Assembly (NCBI GenBank): GCA_948567375.1 | Contig: OX419762.1 | Coordinates: forward strand, 34,477,465 to 34,541,464 | DNA from: Lunularia cruciata | Taxonomy: Eukaryota; Streptophyta; Marchantiopsida; Lunulariales; Lunulariaceae | Reading direction: 5' to 3' | Length of the DNA stretch: 64,000 nucleotides | Shown here: one piece after another, positions 26,186 through 38,179 of the stretch | Numbering within the stretch: position 1 is the stretch's first letter | Layout of the letters: the number at the start of each line of letters is the position of its first letter | Notes under the pieces: generated by a model | What the model was told of the DNA's origin: nothing | Databases searched by the model: none | What the model saw: only the letters and a program-made list of their open reading frames with translations | Made by a program: the position numbers and the translations under genes

Positions 26186-26842
26186 TGTAACACCCATTTG
26201 TGCATGTGTGTGGTATTGGGATATTTAGCTTGGTATTACAAGTACTTGAGAGATATTACTTATATAGAGATAAATGATGGTTCTACTTTAGTCATGATTA
26301 GCTAAAGTTAGTCATAGTTAGGAGAGAGTGGACCTTACTTTAGAGGAAGTGGAGAAGATAAGCACCACTATTTTGGATTCTAGTGTGTTGACTTGGTATT
26401 ATTCCTAGGTGTTTGGCTTTGAGGAAAGAGTTAAAAACTCTTGGATCTACAAGCCTTTTTTGGATTCTTTTATAGTCCAAGGATAGTTCATGTGAAGGAA
26501 TCCTTGACTTAGTGGTTGGGTCAAGATAAAACCACATGCTTAGGAGAATATTCCCATGAGATGGATATTCCTTTAGCTTTTGACTTTATTTCACTTTTAG
26601 CCTAATAACTTAAGTTACTCCAATAATTAGTAACTTTGGTGTGTAACTATATCACAAGTATATAAACTAGGGGTGAGGAGGTACTCATCATCCTTTCATT
26701 TGCAACTATCTCTCTTTCATTGAGTTCTCTAGTGAGCAATGGCTTGAGTCTTGGAGTGTTAGCCTTGATGGAGTATGATGGAGTTGGGGTTCTTTGCCTT
26801 CTTAGTCCATGGTGCGTTACCATAATAGCCATTAGAGGTTCA
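26186..26842 (+). repeat. D-type LTR, copy 1
   Basis: 657 bp starting TGTAACACCC and ending GGTTCA. It aligns almost throughout with the copy at 27857-28504 and in reverse with 17415-18074. A TATA-like word is present in the copies (TATATAAACTAG here, near 26657). Adjacent five-base flanks do not match, so it may be a solo LTR or half of a broken element. The internal sequence, and so the superfamily, is not visible. Confidence 0.8.
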
Positions 26843-27139
26843 TAGTTCAAGTTAAGAGATGCCAAATTTGGAGCTTTGAGTTGGCAAAGGTTGGCTAAAT
26901 TTGGAGATTTGTCAAATTTAGGAAAGGTTAACTAGATTGAAGAGTGTTTGAATTGGTAAGAAGAAAAGACTTATGCTTAATTTTAGCATTTAAAGACTTT
27001 GAAGCATAAGGTTGTGGGCTAGAGAAGATACAAAGCCTATAAGGGATCAACAAGTTGGCATGAGGCTAGTTAGTTTAGAAAATATACATGATTTATAGTA
27101 ATCCTTTGGCAAAATCAGCACACCTCTCATTAGTGTATG

Positions 27140-27856
27140 TGTCACACCATTTGTAGTGTCACATCTAGATTGCTTGGACATTGGAGTTGCAGTGATAGTA
27201 GTTAGAGGTATTTCAGCAATTTCCCATAGACTCCTTTTTGATGGTCAGATTTTGTGTTTGGGTACTAACTTCACGATGAGGGCCACTGTCACTTTGGACT
27301 ATTTTCACCATCAAGTTTGCTGTCAGTGAGACCATCAGGGTTTCAAACTTAGCTTGAGTCCAAGGGTATACTTTCAAAGTGCAACTTCAAAGGGCTCATT
27401 TCTTTAATGTTGAGCCTTTGAGTTCTTGGCTATGGTGGACAGAGGCCAACAAGTGTCAACTAGATTCTCTTAGCTAGAGTGAGTGGGGCTTGATTGTAAT
27501 TAGTGCCCAATTGTTTGCAGTTTTTAAAGTGACAAATCAAGTACTGATCTGAGTTGAGTTGATTTGAGAGTTGTAAATGATATGATACATCAAAGAAGTG
27601 AAGTTAGGGGGAAATTGGGTATATAAACTATGAGTGTTGGTGGTATCTCCAAGTGCAATAGATCATTGGTACCTTGATCAAAATCCAAGGTTTTCCTAAT
27701 GTGCAAAAGCTAGTAGCTTGATGTAGATTTGACAATAAGGCAGACAATGTTGGAAGTGCTAACCAATTTTCGAGCAAAGAAGGAGCAATTTTTTAGCAAT
27801 GTTTGTGATTTTGAGCTCAAGTGGTGAAAGCAAGACCAATTTGTTACGAGATGGAT
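27140..27856 (+). repeat. Family C LTR fragment
   Basis: It starts TGTCACACCATTTGTAGTG and aligns with the 5' LTR of C1 at 30579 through GAGCCTTTGAGTTCTTGGCT, TAGTTAGAGG and CAAAGAAGTG to CAAGACCAATTTGTTA. The D LTR at 27857 abuts it. No C internal sequence is beside it. Confidence 0.8.
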
Positions 27857-28504
27857 TGTAACACACATTTGTGCATGTATGTGGTATTATGATATTTAAT
27901 TTGGTATTACAAATACTTGAGAGATATTATTTATATAGAGATAAATGATGGTTCTACATTAGTCATGATTAGCTAAAGTTAGTCATAGCTAAGATAGAGG
28001 GGACCTTACTTTAGAGGAAGTCGAAAAGATGAGCACCACTATTTTGGATTCTAGTGTATTGACTTGGTATTATTCTTAGGTGTTTGGCTTTGAGGAAAGA
28101 GTTGAAAACTCTTAGGCCCGCAAGCCTTTTTGTTTTGGATTCTTCTATAGTCCAAAGATAGTTCAGGTAAAGGAATCCTTGACTTACTAGTTGGGTCAAG
28201 ATAAGATCACATGCTTAATGGAATATGCCAATGTAGATGGATATTCCTTTATATATTTTGACTTAACTTGACTTTTAGCCTAGTAACTTGAGTTACTCTA
28301 GTAATTAGTAACTTTGGTGTGTAACTATTTCACTATTATATAAACTAGGGGTGAGGAGTTACTCATCATCTTTTCATTTGTAACTATCTCTCACTCATTG
28401 AGTTCTTGAGTCTTGGAGTGTTAGCCTTGGAGGAGTATGATGGAGTTGGGGTTCTTTTCCTTCTTAGTCCATGATGTGCTACCATAACAGCCATCAGAGG
28501 TTCA
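27857..28504 (+). repeat. D-type LTR, copy 2
   Basis: 648 bp starting TGTAACACACATTTG and ending GGTTCA, with a TATA-like word (TATATAAACTAGGGG) near 28338. It is about 1 kb downstream of copy 1 in the same direction. The pair could be the two LTRs of one element, but the sequence between them is a C LTR and simple repeats, and the outer flanks do not match. Confidence 0.8.
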
Positions 28505-29700
28505 TCTTGAGTGAGAGACAGGCCAACTCACATTTTTAGTTCTTTTACCAAGACCTTTTTAAGAGGCAAGATAATGTTCAGCATACAATTCTATATTAGA
28601 TATAAGGAGGCTATGAGAGCTCACTTCAAGAGAATTTTAGGGTAGGAGAAGGCTAAACTTATTTTAGAGAACTTGGAACCATTTTTATACCGTGTAGTTC
28701 ATTATGATGTCTTTGAGGTGATTTTGTACATCTTGTACACTTGAAAGGATTTGAAGAGATTGTGTGAGGTAGATTGCAGATTTTGAGGATTAAGATGATT
28801 TTGGGCAAAATCTCAAGATTGAGATCTGGACTTAGAATTTCTACACATGATAGCTTGGGTTGTCTTTCAGTAAGCACACTTGAAATTATTGTGAGAGCTA
28901 CTATGCACAATGGGCTAGAATTTTGAAAGTTGATAGGGTAAACTGCTCCTCCAACTACATGCTCTTTAGAAAATTGTACAGAGTCTTCCATTTCTTCAAT
29001 TTTCAATGGGTTGTCCTAAAATTTTCCAAGAAAATTCAGTGCATTGTATCATGCTTGTTGACACAAAAATTAGAGAGAGATTATTCTTGCATAGAGAGTT
29101 ATGAGTTTTTAAAGTGAGAGGGGTGGTTTTTAGACCAAATCTAAAATATGTATGATGAATAGAAAGGTGTCTAAGCCAAATGGCTCAATAGAAAAGATGT
29201 AAAATTTTTCAAGGAGGGACGCCCTAGAGTTGTGATCAAGTGTAAAAAATTTCAGAAGACTATGACATACCAATTGAGATATTTGAGTGACATTGTTGAG
29301 ATCTCATGCATGAGGAGTTTGAGAGCAACAAAAAGTTGTGTGAGGTTTGTGGAGTTGAAGGACTTCCAAAAAGACATGAGTGTAGTGGAGTAAAAGCACT
29401 TTTAAAAACTTTGGTGAAGGATCTTGGAGAGAGTCATAGTACACCTACAGAAATACTACCATCTTCATCAGCTAGTTCTCAAGATTAGTGATGGAGATAA
29501 TCTTTCAACTTATGGATAAACTATCCATGAGAGTTCAAGTAATATGCACTCTAGGATTTGATATTGCTATAGAAATCTTGGAGCAACTTGAACCTTTTGT
29601 GTTCCTTATGGTGGATTACTCTCAAATGGTGTTAATCATGTACATACTCTATTAGTTATAGAGTGAAAGAAAAAAAAAGAAAAAAAGAAAAAAAATGAGA
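28505..29700. other. No clear feature
   Basis: Short open frames only. A Cys/His cluster (KLCEVCGVEGLPKRHEC) near 29336-29390 on the plus strand is suggestive of a metal-binding site, but nothing around it forms a recognisable domain. Confidence 0.4.
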
Positions 29701-29726
29701 GAAAAGAAAGATAGTGAGGGGTTAAG

Positions 29727-30578
29727 ATGGGGAAACTTTTGGTTTTCTTTGGCAAGGATGGAGAAGATGTAGAGGCCTTTGTGAGAGACTTCAAGAGAGC
29801 TTGCATAGGAAACAATGAGAGGAGGAAGAATGAGTGGGCCTCATTATTACCAAATTTCTTTGAGGATGCAACACTTACATGGTATGAGTTAGAATACCAA
29901 AAAAGAGAGAAGAGAGATGGGCAAGAAGAGTCTTGAGAGAGTTTGACTTCAACACTCATTGAGAACTTTCTTCCAAATGAGAGTTATGAGAGATTGATGG
30001 ATGAGGTTACCTTTCTCAAGCAAGGAGATGGAGAGAAAGTGAGAGTCTACGTAGAAAAGTTAGAGTCCACATTTTTCATAATGTTGAGGAAGGGTAGAGA
30101 TGATGTGGAGACTACTATGATTGGCATAAGAGCTATGCTCACCAAGAATTTTGTGGGAGTGTTGAGACCACAAATTAGAAGGAAGGTGAGATATGAGAAA
30201 CTTTCTTCCAAGGTTGAAGCTATCAAGATTGCAGTTTGTATGGAGGAGAGTTTGGAAGGGGATGAGAGTGATTTGGTGGTGAAGGAGGTTGTGCATCCTC
30301 CTCACGGTTACAAGTATAGTGGAACTTTAGATACTTTGGTGACAAGGGTTGCACCACAAGTAGTAGTTGTTCCAGTTCTTGCACCTTTACCAAAGGATCC
30401 ACTTCAAACCATCACATAACAACTTGCAGATCTCAAGATCAATGTGTTGCAACTATGGGAGAAGGGAGAAGTGGATCAGAATGTAGGGAGAGGGCCTAGG
30501 AGTTATAGAAACTATCCATATAGATGAGGCTAACCAACTAACAATTTCAATGCTAGAAATTGTTTTGGTTGTGGATGA
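29727..30578 (+). mobile_element. Element E: gag fragment of an LTR retroelement (broken)
   Basis: The plus strand encodes a Retrotrans_gag-like protein. It opens with FFGKDGEDVEAFVRDFKRAC, then has ATLTWYELEYQ, then NFLPNESYERLMDEVTFLKQ, a helical acidic and basic middle, and the start of a CCHC knuckle (NCFGCG) at about 30555-30572. These are the usual features of plant Ty3/Gypsy gag. The knuckle is cut at 30579 by the first base of the C1 LTR, so C1 appears to have inserted into this gag. I could not find the rest of E on the far side. Only one or two breaks lie in the preserved part. Confidence 0.7.
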
Positions 30579-31230
30579 TGTCACACTATATGTAGTGTTG
30601 CATCTAGATTGCTCAAACATTGGAGTTCCAGTGATAATAGTTAGAGGCATTTTGGCAGTTACTTATAGACTACTTTCCGATAGTCAAATTTTGTGTTTGG
30701 GGTATTCACTTCATGGTGGAGTCTACCATCACTTGCACCATCCGCACCGTCGGGTGTGCCATCAGCGGGACCATTGGGATGAGACCTAGGTCAAAATCAG
30801 GAGTAGACCTTGGAAGTGCAGCTCCAGAGAGCTCACTTCTTTGATGTTGAGCCTTTGAGTTCTTGGCTAGAGTGGACAAAAAGCCAATGAGCATCACCTG
30901 GAGTCTCTTAGCTAGAGAAGGTGTGGGTTGACTGTAATTAGTGCTCTTTTATTGGCAAGTTATTGAGGATCAAATCAAGTATTGGTCTGAGTTCAATTGA
31001 TTTGAGTTGTAAACGATCTGATTACATCAAAGAAGTGAGTTAGGCGGAAATTGGGAGTAGGAACTACAAGTGTAAGTGGTATCTCCAAGCTTGGTGGATC
31101 ATGGTGTCTTGATCGATTAGTTCAGATTTCCCTAAGAGAGCGCTACGGAAGCACTAGCAAAATGTGGAACCAAGGAGAAGCAATTTTCAAGCAATGGTTG
31201 TGATTTTGAGTTCAAGACCAATTTGTTATG
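30579..31230 (+). repeat. 5' LTR of element C1
   Basis: It starts TGTCACACTATATGTAG and matches the LTR fragment at 27140 and the 3' LTR at 45799. The right edge is uncertain because the closest copies stay similar to about 31230 and no clear primer site follows. Confidence 0.7.
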
Positions 31231-31843
31231 AGTTGAGCTCAAAAATTGAAATTGAAGGTGGAGTTGGGAGCAGATCCTCGTGAATTGAAGATTGAATGAA
31301 ACCCATTTTTCCAATTTGGCTCGAGTGAAGAGTAAGTAGAGGATTTAGTGGTTAGCCCATGTAAGGGATTTATGTCAGATTTTATGTCAGATTTTACATC
31401 AGATTTTGTGAAGGAGTTTTGTCGGATTTTGGCGAGAAGAACATTGATTTGATCCTCGGTGATCCTTGTAGCTTAGGAAGTAGATATGTACTCCAATTAT
31501 GTCAAATGCCAAATGGTGGTAGAGTCAGTCCCGTGTTGATTTATGAGATGGAGGGTTTTTGTTTAGCATTCTTGTGATTGGACCCCCTCCATTCTCTATT
31601 TCTTGTTTGTGCACCACGTTTGTATGAGGTGCTCTAAATTTTGAGCATTGGTTCTCTGGTGTGCTCTCGGTAGTGAGACTGGAGTGATGACCAGTCAAAC
31701 TATCTTTGTTTCTCTCCGGTGAAGCAGGAAGTGATGACTTGTAGACCATGAGAATGAGTGTTGTGATGATAGGTTATAGGTTGCCCTTGGCCCTAGTGTA
31801 GTTGTCTCAATTAGAGTCACATTAATGGATAGTGTTCCGTTAG

Positions 31844-31966
31844 TTTTGGCACTTGATGATGCTTGGTTGGTGTTGGCACTTGGTGGTGCTTGGTTGGTGT
31901 TGGCACTTGGTGGTGCTTGGTTGGTGTTGGCACTTGGTAGTGCTTGGTGGTGTTGGCACTTGCGGT
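31844..31966 (+). repeat. 27-bp minisatellite in element C1
   Basis: Four units of GCTTGGTTGGTGTTGGCACT plus TGGTGGT start at 31861, 31888, 31915 and 31942, preceded by a partial unit. The period of 27 is a multiple of three. It lies in the leader before gag. Confidence 0.9.
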
Positions 31967-32049
31967 TGCGGTTTGTGGTTGCATTTGGTGGTTCCAATTT
32001 GCGGTTACTTTGTCATGACAGAGTTCTTTGGGGATTCTAGAGGAGTTAG

Positions 32050-33650
32050 CCCTTCAGTACGCAGTGGGTTTACTCAAAGTGGTGCTCGGTATCAGCCTAT
32101 ATCTCAGGTCCTAGTGAGTGAGGAGATTGACTCTAAGTTGGAGTTTAACACAAGAGTTGATTCAGTTGAGAGTGCACTTGGCGTGTCTGCATTGTTGTTG
32201 TGGGACATGGATGAGATTTATGGGGCCTCCAAAGGCCCTAGGCATTACTCTAGTATAGTGGGTACCTTTGAGTTGGATGAATTCATCCAAGAGTTTGATA
32301 GTTGGTGTGATTTATAGTAGATGCGGAACCCAACTTTTTTTACACTCTTCATGGCATGGAAGGGGTTGTTTCAACACTTGGAGGGTCCACCGATGGATGA
32401 CTACCATGAGTTCAAGAGAGCTCATTTGGAGGAGATTGAGTTATGGAGACAATATTGGTCTCCAAACTATGTCTCTATCACTTCAGGCTTGGTTGCCAAG
32501 AGTAGGTTGGATGTACCCACGAGTTCTAGCTCAAGTAGTGTTGGTGGAGCTAGTGGAGGTGCACTAGCTGGAGATAGTGTTACCATGAGTGGAGGTACCA
32601 TTGCAAGAGGTGGTGTGGTATTGGGGTTTAGCCCCATGGTAGAGTTCTTCCAATGTTTGAGGCAAAACTACCAAGGAGTGCGGACCAACAAGTTGAGGAG
32701 CTTGCAAGAGTTCTAGTTGGCATACACTCGCATGAGGCGACAAATCAGTTTCACTTAGGGAGTACTGAGGCCCAAGCAATCCAGTTTTGGTATGGGATAC
32801 TAGATAGGGAGTTGCAACATAAAGTTTGTGATGTTGCATTGAGTTTGTGATGCTACGTTGTTATAGGCTACTTTGCTTACTTTGGCAGTGGTCTTTGGTT
32901 TGGGTGAGCGTATTGAGCTCAACATGGTGGAGGAAAGGGTTGTAACATCTGGATTTGGTAGGGAGACCTCATCCACAATTGTTACTTCTTCTAGAATGAA
33001 GTAGAGTGCACCATGCCCAATTGGTTTTTGAGGATATGGTGGACAACCCAGATCCTATGGAGCGAGTGGAGGGCCTACTGTAGTTAGACCATTACCTTCA
33101 TTTTTGGGTCAATAGCAGCCAATGAGTGGTAGTGTTACTTGTTGGACTTGTGGTGGACCTCACTATAGGAGAGAGTGTACTTAGGCCAGCAGACTTGATA
33201 CCTTTGGTGCATTGCAGCCAACATAGAGGCAGTGTGAGCACTGCCACAGATTTGGTCACACTAGTGATTGATGTTTTGACCTACACCCAAAGTTACGGAG
33301 TGGTAGGGCTGTTATGGCAGGTAGTAGAGGAGCTCCAATTCATAGAGGACAAGGTGGTAGAGGATCTACACCTAGTAGAGGATCTACACCTAGTAGAGGT
33401 GCAATACCTACCCTTACTTCTAATACAACTATGGCTACTCAGATTGAGCAATTGGAGCAAAGATTAGCTAGTACGACCATTGCTCAAAGGAGATCAGATT
33501 TGGGTGCTGAGGCTTCCACCTCATATGCTGGTGATAGAGATGCTTTGGAATTCATGTGTAGAGCAACTCAGGTAGATGCATCTGCAATAGTGACTAGGAG
33601 TGCAATATGTGCTCCAGAGCCTAGAGGAGCATCCATGGAGTTGGACCCAT
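32050..33650 (+). pseudogene. gag region of element C1
   Basis: Recognisable as gag by the capsid-like segment around 32330-32460 (FKRAHLEEIELWRQYW), a Ser/Gly-rich linker, and two CCHC-type knuckles: CWTCGGPHYRREC at 33140-33178 and a CEHCHRFGHTSD segment at about 33233-33280. A basic Gly/Arg/Ser tail follows, with a 21-bp direct repeat at about 33360-33400. Gag packages the element RNA and forms the particle in this family. C2 has the matching region at about 46900-48200. Broken. Confidence 0.75.
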
Positions 33651-34179
33651 AGAGAGGAGATGTTGGGAGATAGGTTAGACTTCCCTAGTCTTTCATGCTA
33701 TCTAAGGCATTGCAAACAACATCCATGGCTCCTAGACATCCCAATGCAAGTGTGGTAGGTGGTGGTGGAGTGCACAAATGACTACTTACTAGTTAGCCAC
33801 CTTTTACTACACAGACTAAGTATAGCATAATGTTGGGGGCAGCTCGGCTGATTATGCGATGCCCTTTGTTTTCAGCTAGTGACATGTTTACATTGGGAGT
33901 TGACCCCACCCCATTGTTCTGGTTGGATGCCATGCTTTGTGAGAATAGGGATGTTGCGGTTCCTACTACTAGAGTAGAGGTGGTTGGTAGTGGAGTTAAC
34001 TTGGTTGAGGAGCATGGGATCTGTTTAGCAACCAGTGGTTTATGGTAGGCAGCAACGGCTAGACTAGAGGAGTTGCCAGCTAGACCAGCCTTTGAAAGAG
34101 CACGGTTCACACTTGGTGTTGTCCTATTGGATAACCAAAAGGGGATTTTTATTTTTGGTGGGACCTTCAAGGAAGGCCT

Positions 34180-34480
34180 ATACACCATAGAGAGTCTTGT
34201 TAGACTGTGGTGCACATCTCCTTATGTTGGGGAAGGTTGTAATAGTTGGTCTAGAGTTACAAAAGGCCAATGTGGAGAGGTGTACATTTTAGATCCAGAC
34301 ATCTCTAGGTGGTGGTTCTACATAGTACATCACACATAGGGAGCTTGTTGTCCAGGTGAAGCCTGGTCATCCAATTGATAGCTTGGTAGTAAGAGCTCAT
34401 GTTATTGTGACAATAGCTGAGTCATATGATGTGCTAGTTGAGAGTGTAGTGTTATACCCTATGGGTTTCAATATTGACTA
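34180..34480 (+). pseudogene. Aspartic protease-like region of element C1
   Basis: The plus strand reads VLLDCGAHLLMLGK, which fits the active-site loop of retroviral-type aspartic proteases, then a hydrophobic segment with ESYDVLVESVVLYPMGF. It lies between gag and the methyltransferase, as expected for a Gypsy polyprotein. Recognition rests on the loop and its position. Broken. Confidence 0.55.
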
Positions 34481-34899
34481 TTGGGAGGAGACAACCTAGA
34501 CCAGGTTGGCAGTTTGGTGAGGGGTGGGTATGTCGCCTAGCAGTACGCTTCAATAGTGGCAATCTTGGCTCATTATAGTCCAAGACCATGGCAACATCAA
34601 TTTTAGCTTTCAGTGGTGCAATTACTTGGCCTGGTGACTTGTTGGAGGGGAACGCCCATGCAAAGGATACTCCAATACTAGAGGAGATCACTTGGATTTG
34701 GAGTACAAGTGGGATTGTTTCATCCACCTTGGATGTTCCATTGTGGAGTTTAAAGGAGGCATTGCACTAACATGCAGATTAGTTGGTGCAATAGGCTTGG
34801 AGTGGAGCCTTTGTACCACCAAGAGATGAGTATGAGGATGAGCCTCCAAAGTCAATTACCTTGACACCTCTGGATACTCCACTCATTGCTTAGCAATAT

Positions 34900-35515
34900 C
34901 CAATAGAGGGAGTATGTCTATTGGAGTTGTTTAGTGGGATTAGCACCAGACTAGTTGTGGTATTACAAATGGGTATACAATTACAAAGGTACTTGTATAT
35001 GTAGAGAGATGAGATAGCAAGGCAAGTCTCTCTGCATCATGTGCACACTTGGCTAATAAGTATCCGGAGTTATTATTGATGTCAGCAGTTAGAGGTAACG
35101 AAAGGGCCTTACCAGCAAACATTTCTTTACTGGTGGCGCATGATTTGGAGCAACATGGGCATGTTCACTTGGTGATTTCTGGATGGCCATGTAAGGGACA
35201 TGCACATGTTGGCCAAGGTTTGGGTCTTCAGGATCCTTATTTTGGTGTGTTTTGGGAGATATTATGGATACTACAACATCTCCAAATTCATCAATCTATT
35301 TCTCCAACTTACCTTTTGGAGAATGTTCCTTTGATGGGTGATTCTCGCACAAGAGTGGTGGCTAGTACACATCAGGTCCATTCTTGGATGAGACCTGCTG
35401 TATTGTTAGATGCAACCAGAGTAGGATCACGGGCTCATCGTCTTCGTCTTTGGTAGACAAACCCTTTACCCTAAGAAGTTCTATAGCGTGCATATGATGG
35501 GATTCAGTGACTAGA
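34900..35515 (+). pseudogene. Cytosine-5 DNA methyltransferase domain of element C1 (N-terminal part)
   Basis: Signature motifs appear in family order. LLELFSGI at 34918-34941 is the SAM-binding motif I. DEIARQVSLH follows near 34995. GWPCKGHAHVGQGLGLQD from 35181 is motif IV, containing the catalytic Cys of the PC pair. YLLENVP near 35310-35330 is motif VI (ENV). GSRAHRLRLW ends near 35453, as motif VIII does. Such enzymes add a methyl group to C5 of cytosine in DNA. The domain continues at 41727 after element B. It sits between protease and RT, so it was part of the element polyprotein and not a host gene. The spacing and the LLENVP and AHRxRLW wording recall polyproteins of volvocine algae, from memory. 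Broken. Confidence 0.8.
35511..35515 (+). repeat. Target-site duplication of element B, left
   Basis: CTAGA directly before the B 5' LTR, repeated exactly at 41727-41731 after the 3' LTR. Confidence 0.95.
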
Positions 35516-36252
35516 TGTAATACCAAGGGTTAGCCATATGATCTAGATGTGAAATTTGGTTTGGTAACATCTAGAATGATGTTATACATGATGGTCAAAA
35601 TAGATCAGATAGAAGTATCACCAAAAGAGTACTTCTACTAATAGGGCAGAAACCGAAATAGACTTGAGAACCTTAGAACCAATAGCTAGACATATGATTT
35701 AAAGGTGAGAATTGGTTTGGTAACATCTGGAAGGATGTTACACATGATGGATTAAACAGATCAGAAAGAGTTATCACCAAAAGGGGACTTCTACTAATAG
35801 AGTAGGAACCGAAATATGCCTGAAATCCTTGAAGGCAATTTCGGAGGCCTAAACGGATGAATTAGGCCTCAAAAATGTACAGATTCCCCCCCCAACGGAG
35901 GAAAGGCTGGCCTTCCCTCCCCCTGGTTTGTCTCGTCGAGAGCTTTCCAATGGTACCTTACTCATGTGATTTTGAGATTCCTACAGGAAGATTCCCTAAA
36001 AGATTCTCTCCGGTCAAAGCTCGTTTGACCAACCAGATAGGACCTAGACCAGACAGGTCACCCATCCAAGTAAGTAATCCAAGGGTGGAGCTTGCTGACA
36101 TGTCACCTATCTGTGTCCCTAATCCTATGGTGGAGCTTCCTTGGAGGAGATCCTCTTTGTCTTTATAATAAAGAGAAGGTGCTCCCTTGGGGCATCGAAT
36201 GTTGAGTGTGCAATTTGTGTTTTCTCTCTTCTCTTGTCCTCGGAGTATTACA
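35516..36252 (+). repeat. 5' LTR of element B
   Basis: Starts TGTAATACCAAGGG and ends GAGTATTACA. It contains a direct repeat of about 155 bp in its first half: GGTTTGGTAACATCT begins at 35558 and 35713. A TATA-like word (TATAATAAAG) is at about 36163. A run of eight C lies near 35886; the 3' LTR has twelve. Confidence 0.95.
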
Positions 36253-36253
36253 A

Positions 36254-36265
36254 TGGTATCAGAGC
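36254..36265 (+). promoter_or_regulatory. Primer-binding site of element B (initiator tRNA-Met)
   Basis: TGGTATCAGAGC is complementary to the 3' end of plant initiator tRNA-Met. It lies one base after the LTR and primes minus-strand synthesis in this family. Confidence 0.95.
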
Positions 36266-36459
36266 GAGTGTTCTAGTCCAAGAGAGTGGATCACCCCTCT
36301 TGGAATAGCACGAACTACTGAAACTGAGTAATTTGAGGTGGAGAACATAGAGTAATCGCTAGACTTAGGAAGGACTTTAGAGAGCGGATGGGATGGATGC
36401 GCCGGGGGGACAATTTCCCGCACCTAGCTTTCCATTCTCAAACCCATTCCACATCAAGG

Positions 36460-37480
36460 AAACATGGATCCGCAGTTGCAAGAGTTGGTGCAAGAAATGC
36501 AAGGGATGTTGAATGAATTTCGAGAGATTAAGATGACCATGGAGACATTGCAAAGTCAAGTGCAGATCCTCAGGAACGATCAAGCCATGCAAGAAGAAGA
36601 GCCGTCTCAAAACCCAGTACCTGCAACTGAAGTACTTGGAGAGGCACTCGTGCCTACGAACCCTATCAACGATGAAGCCACATTGCTACTCCGGATGAAG
36701 AAGACCTGCAACATCGAGCCTTACAAGGGGCAGCGATGGGATGGGAGTAGTGGAAAATTGGATCTCGAGAATGAATCGATATTTTCGATTGTTCTCAACA
36801 TAGATCACAGAGCATGCTGCAGGCGTGTTTGCATGTGGGTACTTGACCGATAAAGCCCTCACATGGTATGATGCTTGGGAACGATCCATGCTGGGCAGAG
36901 AGAAGGGAGGTCACATGGACAGCAATGCAAGAAGGACTGCTCAAGAATTTCCAATCGGTGGATTCTGTGCAGATGGCTCGAACCCGACTATGGGGATTGA
37001 GACAGAAGAATAGCGTACAAGAGTATGTGGAGGCATTTCTGGATCTACAAGTTGCAATTACCGACATGAGTCTAGCAAAGGCTCTCGATAATTTCAAACG
37101 AGGGTTGAAAGAGCGGATTTGCCAAGAAGTCATGGTGCAAAACCCTCGCACGGTATTTGAAGCTATTGCTTGTGCGCAGAGAATAGCCGGAGCATTAGGT
37201 GGAGGTGAAGGAGTAGTTCCACCTCAACATTATCGGGCAGAAATGCCACACATGGGTGGACTAGTACCAATGGAATTGGGCAACCTTTGATTCTGAGATC
37301 GAGGAGCACGACCGCTTCAAGGAGAGCGAGGACGGGTAGAAGAACGAAGAGATGGAGTCCCACGAGGAGAAGGGACTCAAGGAGAACAACGCCGTTGTTA
37401 CAATTGTGGCCGTATTGGGCACATATCTACCAATTGTTGCACTCATTTCCCTAGAGGCCCTCGGCCTTCGTACAGGCGAT
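36460..37480 (+). pseudogene. gag region of element B
   Basis: It begins with a Met and an amphipathic coiled coil (LQELVQEMQGMLNEFREIKM), continues with a capsid-like segment around 36830-37200 (VQEYVEAFLDLQVAITDM), and ends in a CCHC knuckle CYNCGRIGHISTNC at about 37395-37440. These are normal gag parts in order and of normal total length for a chromovirus. Broken by a few changes. Confidence 0.85.
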
Positions 37481-37639
37481 CTTTGAACAACATGGAGAGG
37501 CATATTGAAGAGGAGGAGGTGGAACCACTTTGGAAAACGAAGGTCGCCAGTAAATGTACCTCATGGCCTTACTGGCTCAATAAGGAAGCAGAGAAGCGAG
37601 GGAAGGAAGAAGAATAATGCGCAAAGATCCCGAAAGGCA

Positions 37640-37960
37640 ACCTCACAATTGATTGTCTTGAATGGAATCCTAGAAGGTAATCAAGTGAGAGTATTAATAG
37701 ATCCGGGAGCAATAGAGAATTTCTTGTCTCGCTGTGTTGCAATAAGCTTGGGAATGGATCTAGAGAGATGGAAGTGAAGAAGTAGAGTTACCAAATGGGC
37801 AAACAGAGAGGATTGAATCATTACCTAGACGGGTAACCCTCTCTGTAGGAGAATATCAGGAAGCAATTGAGTGGCGAGTGATATAGTTAGCCCGTTATGA
37901 TGCAATTTTAGGCATGCCATGGATGGAGCAGTACAACCCAATGGTGGATTGGAGGAAGAA
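37640..37960 (+). pseudogene. Protease region of element B
   Basis: The segment around 37650-37760 reads LNGILEGNQVRVLIDPGA, the place of the retroviral-type aspartic protease active-site loop. Further on, [21 protein letters not shown] near 37890-37950 fits the usual Gypsy protease end. It lies between gag and RT as expected. Confidence 0.75.
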
Positions 37961-38179
37961 AGTAGTGAGAACCCACCAATGGTCAATCATTGGGGTTAAA
38001 GAAAAATCACACAGGCAGAAACTGCCTCTATATGTCGTAGGGATGACAACTGTCTGTAGGACCGATAGATGTTTTCTGGGTCTGATAAGAGAAGTCCAGA
38101 GTGCACAACTCGCTGGACAAATTCCTGAGAAATTGAAGGATGTGGTGGATGAGTTTCAAGATGTCTTTCCCGATGATCT

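Noticed and set aside
26186-28504. A single complete D element bounded by two D LTRs
   Set aside because: The sequence between the LTRs is a C LTR fragment and simple repeats, with no D internal domain, and the outer flanks do not match.
29306-29488. Cys/His cluster as a zinc finger gene
   Set aside because: Only one half-cluster, no conserved spacing of a known finger and no supporting neighbour sequence.
34900-35515. Methyltransferase as a host gene (MET1, CMT or DRM type)
   Set aside because: It is flanked by protease and RT of the same element in the same direction, appears again in C2 in the same context, and lacks host-type N-terminal domains.
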